A DNA stretch of 64,000 nucleotides from UBA7374 sp049890275 (GTDB lineage Bacteria; Verrucomicrobiota; Verrucomicrobiia; Opitutales; Coraliomargaritaceae). Below the pieces are notes generated by a model that did not search any database, was not told the origin of the DNA, and saw nothing but the letters and a program-made list of their open reading frames with translations. Positions 9,701 through 20,530 of this stretch are shown piece after piece. The position numbers and the translations under genes are program-made. Numbering within the stretch: position 1 is the first letter of the stretch; every line of letters begins with the position of its first letter. The stretch covers positions 62,001 through 126,000 of the forward strand of contig JBMHBT010000016.1 in NCBI GenBank assembly GCA_049890275.1, read 5' to 3'.

Positions 9701-9860
9701 CATTCAAATAACCGATAACCAAAAGGAAGAACCGGTTGAGCACTATATCCTCGGAAAAGAATGGGATTGGGGAGAAAAGCAAGGCTATTACTTCTTTGAC
9801 TCTATGGAACAAGTTCGCAGCCGACTGGAAGCCGCTCAACGAATACATCCCATCTTATAA
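6756..9860 (+). CDS. Exported zinc peptidase of the M16 family, two M16 units plus extra C-terminal domain
   Basis: A 1034-residue protein with a signal peptide (residues 1-20), probably periplasmic. The first M16 unit (about 45-480) has the inverted zinc motif His88-Ile-Leu-Glu91-His92 and a third ligand candidate Glu171 in VVRNEYERGEN, so it should be active. The second unit (about 510-915) lacks HxxEH but keeps the R/Y-type element GGSFHSRLMETIR...GLTYSIYT; this active/inactive arrangement matches one-chain pitrilysin-type or PqqL-like enzymes. A proline/glutamate-rich linker (about 475-500) joins them. The last 100 residues (about 935-1034) form an added domain with no recognised fold. 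Likely role: digestion of small peptides in the periplasm. Confidence 0.9.
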   Translation: MKHFFLSLFTLTLGSSFLFSSESWPTGDAIPDGIEHLRTLDDIEEYRLQSNGLRILLYPNEGLPVASVMVTYQVGSRNEVTGTTGATHILEHMMFKGTPDNNKENGEDYSSQMERIGARSNATTYFDRTNYYAVLPSNHVPLAIRLEADRMRNLRITPEDLASEMTVVRNEYERGENNTVRTLIKEIYAAAFLAHPYGHPTIGWLSDIENTSPEKLRDFYDTYYWPENTCLSIIGGFDRESTLQSILHHYGPLENAKQALPVMDTIEPEQLGPRRLIIERAGQVGVVSIAYKVPAGTDKDWAALTLLEQLIGADKTGRLYRALEDNGKAGATFTFAPQLRDPGLFFFAAYLTPQATHEEAEAIMLEEIAKVVEQGIDEEELARAKSVIRANTIFQRDGPYKIASQINEAIAMGDWTSYINLPKAIEKVTASEVQRVAAKYFIQKNSTTGWFVPQGSMVAARLNGTPYGPNYLREPDETNPPKTQAPESSPPAEEVQAKAGFAQKMQSARIGDIHLVTIPMPIEGVVSFVGSFAAGSSRSPVEAPMLADMTAIMLEQGTVRNDRFTLAEQLESIGASMQFKTDAHALNFSGKFLRQDAGIVMSLLSEQLREPAFSPEILTAQKQRAKAGLLQAMESTDFMADAQISRMIYPEGHPNNKPTLASQIASLETITVEDLQKFHAQHYGPKSMLLVFAGDIRFEQLTAAVENAFSNWSGGQAYPENTAQPYPASAKTESITLADKPSVSVRQAYPTQLKRTDPDYLPFMVGNYLLGGSFHSRLMETIRQKQGLTYSIYTLHSGDLLSKGNWGLAASFAPALLDKGIESTQTVVEEWYEKGVTEEEVRAACATLSGSYLVRLSTTSSVANQVHSFLQRGLPADYIDRYTTLLHQVDAAQVNAAVQKYFNPSQLSTVLCGDFSNRSQTKSGTQTAGPTQKIDVRLDTPNSGWRIRILEVYRSAGKLTVVSQLEYTSNESEDTISTVSDSIQITDNQKEEPVEHYILGKEWDWGEKQGYYFFDSMEQVRSRLEAAQRIHPIL

Positions 9861-9916
9861 GTAGAAGTTTATGACTTCCGGCTTGCTCCGGACCCGTCTT
9901 CAAAAATGATTTTCCC

Positions 9917-10369
9917 ATGCCCAAAATCGATATTGAAACCATCAAACAAATTCTGCACCGCAACGAGTCCGACATCCAGAAAGTCAACGCGATCCTGGAA
10001 GACCTGAAAGTAGAGCTTCAAATTCAGGAAGAAGAGCGGGCTAATCGTCCCCCTGCGGTAAAAAAACAATTTGCAGTCCTTCTGGCAGATGCCGATGGGT
10101 CCCTCGCAGATCGCGATATCACTGGATGGGTTCTACAGATACCAGAAGAAGAAAGTATTTCCACCACTCCACAAAAAATCTTCTCTGCCGCCTATGAATA
10201 CAACGCCACCCCGAAAGGTCGCCGTATCCCTGTTCAATCGGTGGGTGAAGCCTGCGAAGTGGTCTCGGCTAAACTATTCAAGGAGCAAAACGTCTGGGTA
10301 AAAACCAAGACACCCGTACTTGCCGTCGCTCTTTCCAATAGCCTGCCCACAGAAGCACCCACAGAATAA
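9917..10369 (+). CDS. Hypothetical protein with N-terminal coiled coil
   Basis: A 150-residue cytoplasmic-looking protein, not recognised. Residues 1-45 are charged and heptad-like (IDIETIKQILHRNESDIQKV), suggesting a coiled coil. Residues about 50-135 look like a compact alpha/beta domain (KKQFAVLLADADGSL, GWVLQIPEEES, KIFSAAYEYN, VGEACEVVSAKLFKEQ) and the tail is rich in Thr/Pro/Glu. No signal peptide, membrane segment or cysteine. It starts 56 bp after the M16 peptidase and ends 19 bp before the convergent isocitrate dehydrogenase. Coding is supported by length, position and codon use like its neighbours. Confidence 0.7.
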   Translation: MPKIDIETIKQILHRNESDIQKVNAILEDLKVELQIQEEERANRPPAVKKQFAVLLADADGSLADRDITGWVLQIPEEESISTTPQKIFSAAYEYNATPKGRRIPVQSVGEACEVVSAKLFKEQNVWVKTKTPVLAVALSNSLPTEAPTE

Positions 10370-10388
10370 ACAGAGAAGTCGTCAGGAG

Positions 10389-12614
10389 CTATAAGGCTTC
10401 CAAAGCAGCATTTAAAGTCTGGCTCGGACGCATAGCTGACTCCACCTTCTGTGTATCTGGGCGATAGTATCCACCGATCTCATTGGGTGTTCCCTGTACG
10501 CTATTGAGTTCATCGACAATCGCCGATTCGCTAGCAGACAACGACGAAGCCAATGCTGTAAAACGGTCTTTCAGTTCAGCATCTTCATCCTGAGCGGCCA
10601 AAGCCTGGGCCCAATAAAGAGCGAGATAAAAATGGCTGCCACGGTTGTCCAGTTCTCCGCATTTTCTTGAGGGAGATTTATTCTCATCGAGAAAACGAGC
10701 ATTTGCTTGATCTAGAGTAGTGGCCAAGACACGGGCCTTTTGATTACCAAAAACAGAAGCCAAATGCTCCAGCGATACACCCAGAGCGAGAAATTCGCCG
10801 AGTGAATCCCAACGAAGGTGATTTTCTTCGACAAATTGCTGAACATGCTTGGGAGCTGACCCCCCCGCACCCGTTTCAAAAAGACCGCCGCCATTCATCA
10901 ATGGCACAATGGATAACATCTTCGCGCTCGTACCCAATTCAAGAATAGGAAAAAGATCCGTCAGATAGTCACGAAGAACATTACCTGTTACAGAGATCGT
11001 GTCTTGCCCGGCGCGTGCACGTTCCAAAGTCAATCGAGTGGCTTCAACGGGTGCAAGAATACGCAGATCCAGCCCGTCGGTATCATGATCCTTGAGGTAG
11101 GCATCCACTTTTTCAATCAGCTGCGCATCGTGGGCACGTTCCTTGTTCAACCAAAATACAGCTGGGCTCCCCGTCGCCCGGGCGCGTGAGACGGCTAGCT
11201 TGACCCAGTCACGAACCGGAGCGTCCTTTACCTGACAGGCACGCCAGATATCTCCCTCTTCTACCTCATGCTGTAAAAGAACCGTTCCATCCGAATCGAC
11301 TACCCGAACAATACCCGATGCAGGTATTTCAAAGGTCTTGTCATGCGAACCATATTCTTCCGCTTTTTGTGCCATTAAGCCAACATTAGGCACAGTTCCC
11401 ATGGTCGCGGGATCAAAAGCGCCGTGTTCCTTGCAGAAGTCTACTGTGGCCGCATAAACTCCCGAGTAGGAACGATCCGGAATAACGAAATTAGTATCCT
11501 GCTGGACACCCTCACCATTCCACATCTGCCCGGAAGCACGAATGGCCGCAGGCATCGACGCGTCAATGATCACATCGCTGGGGACATGCAAGTTTGTGAT
11601 GCCCTTGTTCGAATCAACCATCGCAATCGAAGGACCGGATTCGTAAACTGCCGCGATATCAGATTCAATGACTGCACGATCCTCTGCCGAGAGTTGCTCC
11701 AACTTGGCGTGCAAATCACCGATACCATTATTCACATCGACCCCAAGCGAAGTCAGCTTATCCGAATGTTTCTGAAAAACTTCCTTGTAGAAAACAGATA
11801 CACAGTGACCAAATATAATCGGATCGGAGACCTTCATCATGGTCGCTTTCATGTGGAGCGAAAAGAGTGTACCCTCCTTTTTTGAAGACTCGATCTGCGA
11901 CTCCAAGAAAGCGCGCAGTTGGCGAACACTCATAAAAGTAGCATCGAGAATTTCACCAGCTTGCAAGGATAGGCCATCCTTGAGGAGAGTCGTTTCCCCT
12001 GTCGCACTCTGCAGTTCAATGCGCGCTACAGTCGCCTTCGGTACAGTTATGGATTGCTCATTCGCAAAAAAGTCACCGCCGGGCATACTCGATACGACCG
12101 ATTTCGAATCGGATGACCATGCGCCCATTCGATGCGGATGCTTTTGCGCGTATTGCTTGACTGCAGTCGCTGCACGACGATCCGAATTTCCTTCGCGCAA
12201 AACGGGATTGACCGCACTCCCCTTAATTTTGTCGTAAAGCGACTTGATACCGTGCTCTTCATCATTCGAAGGCTCTTCCGGATAATCCGGGAGGGCATAT
12301 CCCTGCGACTGGAGCTCAGCAATAGCCGCTTTCATTTGCGGCACAGATGCGGAGATATTTGGCAGTTTGATAATATTGGCCTCGGCTGTCTTCGCCAGTT
12401 CTCCAAGTTCAGCGAGGGCATCGGAAATACGCTGGCTTGGTTCTAGGTATTCAGAAAAATTTGCGAGTATTCGACCTGAAAGAGAAATATCACGCGTCTC
12501 CACAGAGACCCCAGCGGCAGCCGTATACGCCTGCACCACAGGCAACAAGGAATACGTCGCCAAAGCAGGTGCTTCGTCTGTTAGAGTGTAGAGAATCTTC
12601 TCTTGTTTGCTCAT
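10389..12614 (-). CDS. icd: Monomeric NADP-dependent isocitrate dehydrogenase
   Basis: Oxidative decarboxylation of isocitrate to 2-oxoglutarate with NADP, TCA cycle. The 741-residue length and the start (LYTLTDEAPALATYSLLPVV, then ISLSGRILANF) identify the single-chain type (IDH-II, as in Azotobacter and Corynebacterium), unrelated in length to the dimeric type of about 415 residues. Also seen: LHMKATMMKVSDPIIFGH, DLHAKLEQLS, TGAGGSAPKHVQQF, and NRGSHFYLALYWAQAL near the end. Monocistronic; 34 bp separate its start from the stop of the upstream aminotransferase gene on the same strand, so read-through is possible. Confidence 0.96.
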   Translation of the reverse strand: MSKQEKILYTLTDEAPALATYSLLPVVQAYTAAAGVSVETRDISLSGRILANFSEYLEPSQRISDALAELGELAKTAEANIIKLPNISASVPQMKAAIAELQSQGYALPDYPEEPSNDEEHGIKSLYDKIKGSAVNPVLREGNSDRRAATAVKQYAQKHPHRMGAWSSDSKSVVSSMPGGDFFANEQSITVPKATVARIELQSATGETTLLKDGLSLQAGEILDATFMSVRQLRAFLESQIESSKKEGTLFSLHMKATMMKVSDPIIFGHCVSVFYKEVFQKHSDKLTSLGVDVNNGIGDLHAKLEQLSAEDRAVIESDIAAVYESGPSIAMVDSNKGITNLHVPSDVIIDASMPAAIRASGQMWNGEGVQQDTNFVIPDRSYSGVYAATVDFCKEHGAFDPATMGTVPNVGLMAQKAEEYGSHDKTFEIPASGIVRVVDSDGTVLLQHEVEEGDIWRACQVKDAPVRDWVKLAVSRARATGSPAVFWLNKERAHDAQLIEKVDAYLKDHDTDGLDLRILAPVEATRLTLERARAGQDTISVTGNVLRDYLTDLFPILELGTSAKMLSIVPLMNGGGLFETGAGGSAPKHVQQFVEENHLRWDSLGEFLALGVSLEHLASVFGNQKARVLATTLDQANARFLDENKSPSRKCGELDNRGSHFYLALYWAQALAAQDEDAELKDRFTALASSLSASESAIVDELNSVQGTPNEIGGYYRPDTQKVESAMRPSQTLNAALEAL

Positions 12615-12648
12615 CGATTTGATCGTTTGTTAAAGGATAAATTCCAAG

Positions 12649-13827
12649 TTAAGTGAGTTTAGCACAAAACCGCTCCAAGCGCTCCAAGCCCTTTTCAATA
12701 ACCTCATCGGAAACCGCATAACTCAAACGCATATACCCGGGTGCTCCAAAGCCTTCTCCCGGCACCACAGCAACCTGCTCATCATCGAGAAGTTTTGAAG
12801 CAAACTCTGAAGCGCCCATGCCAATTGCTTCAATATTTGGAAACAGATAGAATGCACCTTGAGCACGCTCGCAACTGATTCCATTGATCGACTCCAAGCC
12901 AGAAAGCAACCGGAGCCTGCGGCGATCAAAGACCGTCAGCATTTCCTTCACTGCGGCCATGGACTGATCCCAATTCTGCATCGCTGCAAGCGCTCCATAT
13001 TGGGCAAAGGTAGTGGCATTTGAACTGGTTTGGCTCTGTATCCCGGCAATAGCTTTTGCTATTGGAGGCGAGGCAAGCAAAGTACCCAAGCGCCAGCCGG
13101 TCATGGAAAAAGTCTTACTAAATCCGGAAACCGTTATCGTAGCTGCTGCTGCTTCCGGTGAGAAAGAGGCCGGACTACAGTGCTGAACACCATCATAAAG
13201 GAGGTATTCATAGATCTCATCTGACATGAGATAAATCCCCGCCTCTAAGACAACATCCACCAGCGCCCGAAGTTCTGCTTCGGTGTAAACCGCTCCAGTT
13301 GGATTGGATGGACTATTCAGAATCAGAAGGCGTGTTTTCGGTGTAATCGCAGCACGTAATTGGTCCGGCGTAATTTTGAAGCCGCTTTCTTGACCTGCGA
13401 AGAGAACACGTGGATGTCCGCCCGCGAGTTTTACCATTTCAGGGTAGCTGACCCAATAGGGAGCCGGTATGAGCACCTCATCTCCGGGACTAACCACTGA
13501 GAGTATACCCAAGTAACAAGAAAATTTACCGCCGGGGCTCACGATGACTTGGGATGCCTCGACTCCACTAACGCCATTTTCATCCCGATACTTTTGTGCC
13601 AGTGCGGCACGCAAATCCGGAATACCAGCAGCCGGGGCATATTTTGTTCGTCCTTCCTCCAGGGCACGAACACAAGCCTCCTTGATGAAAAGAGGTGTAT
13701 CAAAATCCGGTTCACCTGCACCAAATCCGCAGACATCCTGACCTGCCGCCTTCAGTTCCTTCGCCTTCGCATCCACCGCCAAAGTTGGCGAAGGTGCAAT
13801 ATTTTCAGCCCATGTAGATAGTTTCAT
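12649..13827 (-). CDS. Class I pyridoxal-phosphate aminotransferase, probably aspartate/prephenate type
   Basis: A fold-type I aminotransferase of 392 residues. Seen: GAGEPDFDTP (substrate and PLP region), LNSPSNPTGAVY, SDEIYEYLLYDG, and the Schiff-base lysine in SGFSKTFSMTGWRLG. The pattern is that of the class Ib aspartate aminotransferases of Thermus/Bacillus type, some of which also use prephenate. An upstream in-frame extension to 13881 exists, but the ATG at 13827 gives the family N-terminus (KLSTWAENIAPSPTLAVDAK); a weak GAGA ribosome-binding stretch lies just before it. Lies between the histone-like gene and icd, same strand. Confidence 0.92.
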   Translation of the reverse strand: MKLSTWAENIAPSPTLAVDAKAKELKAAGQDVCGFGAGEPDFDTPLFIKEACVRALEEGRTKYAPAAGIPDLRAALAQKYRDENGVSGVEASQVIVSPGGKFSCYLGILSVVSPGDEVLIPAPYWVSYPEMVKLAGGHPRVLFAGQESGFKITPDQLRAAITPKTRLLILNSPSNPTGAVYTEAELRALVDVVLEAGIYLMSDEIYEYLLYDGVQHCSPASFSPEAAAATITVSGFSKTFSMTGWRLGTLLASPPIAKAIAGIQSQTSSNATTFAQYGALAAMQNWDQSMAAVKEMLTVFDRRRLRLLSGLESINGISCERAQGAFYLFPNIEAIGMGASEFASKLLDDEQVAVVPGEGFGAPGYMRLSYAVSDEVIEKGLERLERFCAKLT

Positions 13828-13925
13828 TTGTTCTCTCATCGATAATAAAAAACGCTCCCCGGATGCAGCAAAAAGGAGCAACCGAAGGAGCGCTGGATCA
13901 AAACAATTGACTGATTAAAAGCAAG

Positions 13926-13953
13926 CCTTGCCTGAGAATCGACTCAGGCAAGG
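13926..13953 (-). terminator. Rho-independent terminator of the histone-like gene
   Basis: Perfect 11-bp inverted repeat (CCTTGCCTGAG, 6-nt loop, CTCAGGCAAGG), 16 bp after the stop of the H1-like gene on the minus strand and followed there by CTTGCTTTTAATC. The stem is strong; the T-tract is short and interrupted, so efficiency is unsure. Confidence 0.75.
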
Positions 13954-13969
13954 TGCGAAACTGGTCGAT

Positions 13970-14338
13970 CTACTTCTTTTTCTTAGCGGGTGCTTTCTTC
14001 TTTACCGCCTTTTTTACCGCCTTCTTAGCCGGTGCTTTTTTCACAGCCTTCTTCGCTGGAGCCTTCTTCTTTACAGCTTTCTTCACAGCCTTCTTCGCTG
14101 GAGCCTTCTTCTTTACGGCTTTCTTCACAGCCTTCTTCGCTGGAGCCTTCTTCTTTACGGCTTTCTTCGCAGCCTTCTTCGCTGGAGCCTTCTTCTTTAC
14201 GGCTTTCTTCGCAGGTGCTTTCTTCACAGCCTTTTTAGCTGGAGCTTTCTTTGCGACTTTCTTTTTCACAGCCTTTTTGGCTGGTGCTTTACGAGCAGCT
14301 TTTTTGACTGCCTTCTTCTTAGTTACTTTTTTAGGCAT
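13970..14338 (-). CDS. Histone H1-like lysine/alanine/proline-rich DNA-binding protein
   Basis: A 122-residue protein made almost wholly of Lys, Ala, Pro and Val (repeats such as KKAPAKKAVKK), with no globular domain. Very basic, it resembles the C-terminal tail of eukaryotic histone H1 and bacterial H1-like proteins (Chlamydia Hc1/Hc2, Bordetella BpH1, AlgP tails). Expected role: nonspecific DNA binding and nucleoid compaction, possibly tuned by lysine acetylation. The gene contains four 42-bp tandem repeats (see repeat entry), so its length may vary between strains. It is followed by a hairpin terminator and preceded by a 412-bp gene-free region that should hold its promoter. Confidence 0.88.
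   Translation of the reverse strand: MPKKVTKKKAVKKAARKAPAKKAVKKKVAKKAPAKKAVKKAPAKKAVKKKAPAKKAAKKAVKKKAPAKKAVKKAVKKKAPAKKAVKKAVKKKAPAKKAVKKAPAKKAVKKAVKKKAPAKKKK
14046..14213 (-). repeat. Four tandem 42-bp repeats inside the H1-like gene
   Basis: Units at 14046-14087, 14088-14129, 14130-14171 and 14172-14213 differ at only a few positions (for example acagct/acggct and cttcaca/cttcgca). Each encodes 14 residues of the AKKAVKKKAPAKKA type, so a gain or loss of units keeps the reading frame. The DNA-level identity goes beyond what protein composition needs, pointing to recent duplication or homogenisation. Confidence 0.93.
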
Positions 14339-14750
14339 AGTTGTAGTTGGTTGTAGTTTAGGGTTAAAAGTAAACGAATGGATCGAGTTGAGCCGAACCC
14401 GTTGATTAAAATTTTGTTCGTATCACTCGTCAGTCGAAAACAAAAACCGATAAAAAAACGACGCAGCTGTTTGTATGTTGGAGCAAACATTTTGCGCCTG
14501 CCGACACATTTCAGTTTCGTGTAGAATCCACTAATCGAAGATACCATTTCAGGAACAACAACTACAGCTAAGTCAGCGACGACTCGGTAATGCACCTCTA
14601 CATCATTTCTGTAGAAGCTTTGATAAGAATCTAATCTGGTTAAAGCTGTTGTAACACTGCTCATAGAGACAATGTGAAGACTCTTCTTTGATGCCAAGCA
14701 GAACACTTTAGTCAACAGGTAAATCGAACCAGAATTGATTTACGATGACG
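14339..14750. other. Gene-free interval upstream of the histone-like gene
   Basis: 412 bp with no convincing gene. A 130-codon minus-strand ORF (14323-14715) fills much of it but overlaps the histone start, has no recognisable domain and lacks the codon pattern of the neighbours. The part next to the histone start is AT-rich and carries a direct repeat of TTGTAGTT (14339-14358) in the presumed 5' leader. No convincing -35/-10 pair could be chosen. Confidence 0.5.
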
Positions 14751-15641
14751 TTATAAATCTTCAAACAAAGCGTCCGGAATAAGAGGAAGATCGGTTGTGT
14801 TCGTAGGAGAAAAAACCGCATCGGGAAAAATCAATCCAACACTTGCAGAAAGAACTGTAAACCGTGTTCGATTCCGAGTCTTCCAGTCCTTCATTACGAT
14901 ACCTTTAACAATCCATTGGCCTTGTACTTGCTTAAAACTTTCTATCGTAAAGGAAGAACGAGTACGATCTGGCTTCTCGATAATTTCAATATGCAATAAT
15001 GCGTTATAGGCATCATCGATTCCTATTCGTACCGCTTGCAGCCAATTCGGTATAAACGAAGCTGCATCGGGAAGCATCAGAAAGTTACGAGCGATTCGGC
15101 TGCGTACACGTTCCGAGCCCACATAATTAAAATGTTCCCAATAGAGGAAGGGCATCAGAAAATCAAAAGGCGTGTAAACGATCTCTGGAAGCAGTGGTTG
15201 AAAAAGAGCTGCTCCTTTTAATTCAATAAAACAACCATTATCAGCATTGCGCATCCAAGCCATGGGCTTTGGTCCGTTCTGAAAAATTAACTCAACTTGC
15301 GATTTACTTTCGCCGTTCTTTTTTTCGTTCAACTGAATACGAGTAACGGGACCGTTCTCATTCCAAGACCCCCACATACTGCCGTAGTAGCGAACCGAGG
15401 GTCCTCTGCGTGGCAAATGCTCTAACTGGAACCGAAAACAGAAGTCACCATCCAGCCTTTGGTTGCGAAAAGCATCGAGACGAAGAGCCGCCTCGGCAGC
15501 ATCAATGACCTCAAAACGACTGTCTTTCCTCAAGGGCGACTGACCGCGAGTAACCACGGGCAGAATACAAGAAGCGAAAAAGGCAACCAGAACGGCCCGA
15601 CAAAAAACTAAGAATACCGGCTGGCGATCCAGCAACAACAT
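14751..15641 (-). CDS. Exported LolA-like outer-membrane lipoprotein-sorting family protein
   Basis: A 296-residue protein with a hydrophobic signal-like segment at about residues 8-32. The rest is beta-rich and resembles the LolA-like/TP0789 outer membrane lipoprotein-sorting domain seen in many PVC genomes: ARNFLMLPDAASF, AVRIGIDDAYNALLHIEI, IVKGIVMKDWKTRNRTRFTVL. The role is inferred as periplasmic handling of a lipid or lipoprotein. Its ATG shares one base with the secG stop (TGATG), so it is very likely co-translated with secG, linking it to protein export. Confidence 0.65.
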   Translation of the reverse strand: MLLLDRQPVFLVFCRAVLVAFFASCILPVVTRGQSPLRKDSRFEVIDAAEAALRLDAFRNQRLDGDFCFRFQLEHLPRRGPSVRYYGSMWGSWNENGPVTRIQLNEKKNGESKSQVELIFQNGPKPMAWMRNADNGCFIELKGAALFQPLLPEIVYTPFDFLMPFLYWEHFNYVGSERVRSRIARNFLMLPDAASFIPNWLQAVRIGIDDAYNALLHIEIIEKPDRTRSSFTIESFKQVQGQWIVKGIVMKDWKTRNRTRFTVLSASVGLIFPDAVFSPTNTTDLPLIPDALFEDL

Positions 15642-16111
15642 CAGTTCGAGTTCGGAGCAACCTCAACCTTTGCATCCGTTTTCACTTCGCCCGCAGGCAC
15701 TTCGACACTAATTGATTTCTCAACCCCTTCTGAAGAAGTAGACAAACCCACTGTCTCTTCAGCTGGCCCTGTATTCTCTTCAACCGGAGTCACTGGCGCT
15801 GCAGCCTCTTCTTCGGGTATTGCAGAGATTAAAGTGGCAGCATCCACTGCTTCTGTAGCCTCGGAAGCGCGCGCCTGGTAAAACAGATAAAGAACCAATC
15901 CGGTAACGAAAAATGCAATAATCCCGTAGATCGTACCTTTTGTAAGGACGTTGTTGGTATCGGCCCCAAAGGCAGACTCAGCTGCACCGCCTCCAAGTGC
16001 GGCGCCCATACCGCCGCTTTGGCTGGTACGTTGCATCAATACAATCAATACAATAAATGCAGAGATAAGAAGGAGGACCAGCGTTAATAGGCTGATAAAA
16101 AGTGCGCTCAT
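15641..16111 (-). CDS. secG: Preprotein translocase subunit SecG
   Basis: Small inner-membrane subunit of the SecYEG channel. Two membrane helices (about residues 3-25 and 55-75) flank the family loop VLMQRTSQSGGMGAALGGG...AFGADTNNVLTK. The C-terminus (about 85-156) is an acidic, Ala/Pro/Glu/Val-rich tail not found in E. coli SecG (110 residues) but common in long SecG versions. The open frame extends to a TTG at 16144; the ATG at 16111 is chosen because it places the first helix right at the N-terminus as in other SecG proteins. Overlaps the LolA-like gene by one base. Confidence 0.9.
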   Translation of the reverse strand: MSALFISLLTLVLLLISAFIVLIVLMQRTSQSGGMGAALGGGAAESAFGADTNNVLTKGTIYGIIAFFVTGLVLYLFYQARASEATEAVDAATLISAIPEEEAAAPVTPVEENTGPAEETVGLSTSSEGVEKSISVEVPAGEVKTDAKVEVAPNSN

Positions 16112-16247
16112 AGCAGTAGGATAGATAATACGAGAAACTTCCAATAAAATGCACTGGGTTGATTGAAGACAAGCGGTAAATTAACTTGCAACCCACCTTC
16201 TTTACTTTCGCTTTGACAGAAACAATCACTCGACTAACCAGTTAAGT

Positions 16248-16496
16248 ATGCAAGAAAGCGTACATCAAAAACTACTCAGTAAAGCACAGATCACCATCGG
16301 TGTTCTCGCAGCCTTAGGTGTATTTGCCTTCATGTCTTATTTTCTTCTGCCCTACACTTTTTCTGAGGATAAGATCATCGCACAGCTTCAGGCATGCCTA
16401 GCGGCCACTCCGATCGCCACAACTTTCTGGTTGGCTATCAATATGTTTATGATCGTGCTGTCCGATCAACGCAGGCAGAAGAATTCGGAAAAGTAA
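16248..16496 (+). CDS. Small hypothetical membrane protein
   Basis: 82 residues with two predicted membrane helices (about 15-37 and 52-70) and a short basic C-terminus (DQRRQKNSEK). Not recognised. It is divergent from secG (136 bp between starts) and convergent with tatC. Possibly an accessory of the neighbouring export genes, but this rests on position only. Confidence 0.6.
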   Translation: MQESVHQKLLSKAQITIGVLAALGVFAFMSYFLLPYTFSEDKIIAQLQACLAATPIATTFWLAINMFMIVLSDQRRQKNSEK

Positions 16497-16595
16497 GCAC
16501 TGAGCACTTACTGCACTCTAGCGTGGCCGAATCGAGCACTCGACTCCTCCAACGTGATGAGAAGGAAGAGACGAAGTTTCCCGAAGTGAAACGAG

Positions 16596-17414
16596 CTACT
16601 CTTCTTCTGACTCGGAGCGTTTCTTCTCCTCGATACGCGAACCGATGAGTATCGACAACTCGTAGAGCCCATACATCAAACCGGTTGTCAGTGGAAGCGA
16701 GAGGAAATCCCCCCCAGGAGAGAGGAAGGCAGCTAAAATCATAATTCCGACAAAGACTCCACGGCGTATCTTTCGCAGCTTCTCCGTGGTTAGAACTCCG
16801 AGAAAAACAAGAACGACTACGATTAGGGGAAACTGAAAAAAGGCACCAACGGAGAGGCAAAACCAGACCACCATATTATAGTAATCGGAAGCAGCCCAAA
16901 AAATGTCGAATTCGTAGTAATTATTCAGCCTTACGGTAAATCCCAGTGTGAGGGGTAAGATGACAAAAAAGGCGAATGCCACTCCGGAGAGAAAAAGAAA
17001 GAAAGCGGCAAAACAAGAAGGTCGCAATACCCTGCGCTCAGATGTCGTCAAACCGGGTGCCACAAAGCTCCCTAAAAAATAGAGCATAAAAGGCATACTG
17101 AGCGTCAAACCGCCGAGTAAAGCAATTTGCAGAAAAACCGAAATCACACCCATCGCCTTGTAGGTAATCAAGTTATCCTTGGCCACCTCTGCAGAACCAT
17201 AGGCCTTGTGCAGAGGCATTTGCATTAATTCCGCGATCTCACGATTAAAAATAACAACCACTGAAACACCGATAATAAAAGCGAGCAGGATGCGTCCTAC
17301 TGTCCACCGAAACTCCTCCAGATGCTCCAAAAAGGACATACCTTTATCTGCAGAAAGATCTTCCTCTTCGGGAGAATCTTCTAAGTCGTCGTGATCGGGC
17401 TCATAGGAACACAT
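16596..17414 (-). CDS. tatC: Sec-independent (Tat) translocase subunit TatC
   Basis: 272 residues, six membrane helices; receptor for twin-arginine signal peptides. Seen: the N-terminal MSFLEHLEEFRWTV (family FxxHLxELR), the periplasmic-side element FVAPGLTTSERR, ILPLTLGF, and AAFLSPGGDFLSLPL before the last helices. An acidic N-terminal extension of about 25 residues (many Asp/Glu) precedes the conserved core; the ATG at residue 26 is an alternative start. No tatA/B lies next to it. A likely Tat substrate is at 1-301. Confidence 0.95.
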   Translation of the reverse strand: MCSYEPDHDDLEDSPEEEDLSADKGMSFLEHLEEFRWTVGRILLAFIIGVSVVVIFNREIAELMQMPLHKAYGSAEVAKDNLITYKAMGVISVFLQIALLGGLTLSMPFMLYFLGSFVAPGLTTSERRVLRPSCFAAFFLFLSGVAFAFFVILPLTLGFTVRLNNYYEFDIFWAASDYYNMVVWFCLSVGAFFQFPLIVVVLVFLGVLTTEKLRKIRRGVFVGIMILAAFLSPGGDFLSLPLTTGLMYGLYELSILIGSRIEEKKRSESEEE

Positions 17415-17619
17415 AACTTTCGCTTACTCGATAAAAGCAAGAAAATGCAATCTAAATGCTCACTATCCTCTTGTCTTTTAAAAATACTACCATTCACAAA
17501 TCCCTAATCCGTTGACACTCTGCAGCAAATGCTTTTCTTGCCTCTCTTTCACTTCTGTTAGTTTATTTCGCACATAGCAAATACTCATCTTCGCACGATC
17601 CAACAACCGATCGCTTATC

Positions 17620-20364
<2,745 letters not shown>

Positions 20365-20387
20365 TTCAGGTTGATAAACCCTTTCAA

Positions 20388-20418
20388 AGCCCCTCCGCAT
20401 CCGCGGTGGGGCTTTTTT
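20388..20418 (+). terminator. Rho-independent terminator of ppdK
   Basis: AGCCCC-T-CCGC, 4-nt loop, GCGG-T-GGGGCT, immediately followed by a T6 tract (20413-20418). One T/T mismatch in a 10-pair GC-rich stem, 23 bp after the ppdK stop. Confidence 0.92.
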
Positions 20419-20530
20419 GTACCCATAGATCTTTCTCCGTCAGCATCTATGGCTAGAATAGCGAGTTCTGTTTGCCGTATTCTGCACATGGTTTGACTTC
20501 GCGACAATTAAAAGGCAATTTATTCATCCT

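Noticed and set aside
9885..9900. Small CCGG hairpin before the orphan gene at 9917
   Set aside because: Only 5 bp of stem and no T-tract, too weak for a terminator or regulatory call.
13953..14405. Plus-strand ORF of 150 codons rich in Phe/Ala opposite the histone-like gene
   Set aside because: It is the antisense of Lys/Ala/Pro repeats; the minus strand has the meaningful protein, terminator and repeat phase.
14323..14715. Minus-strand ORF of 130 codons upstream of the histone-like gene
   Set aside because: Overlaps the histone start, has no domain and a low-quality composition; more likely leader DNA.
17512..17517. Perfect TTGACA box upstream of ppdK
   Set aside because: No acceptable -10 hexamer at 16-18 bp, so a promoter call is not supported.
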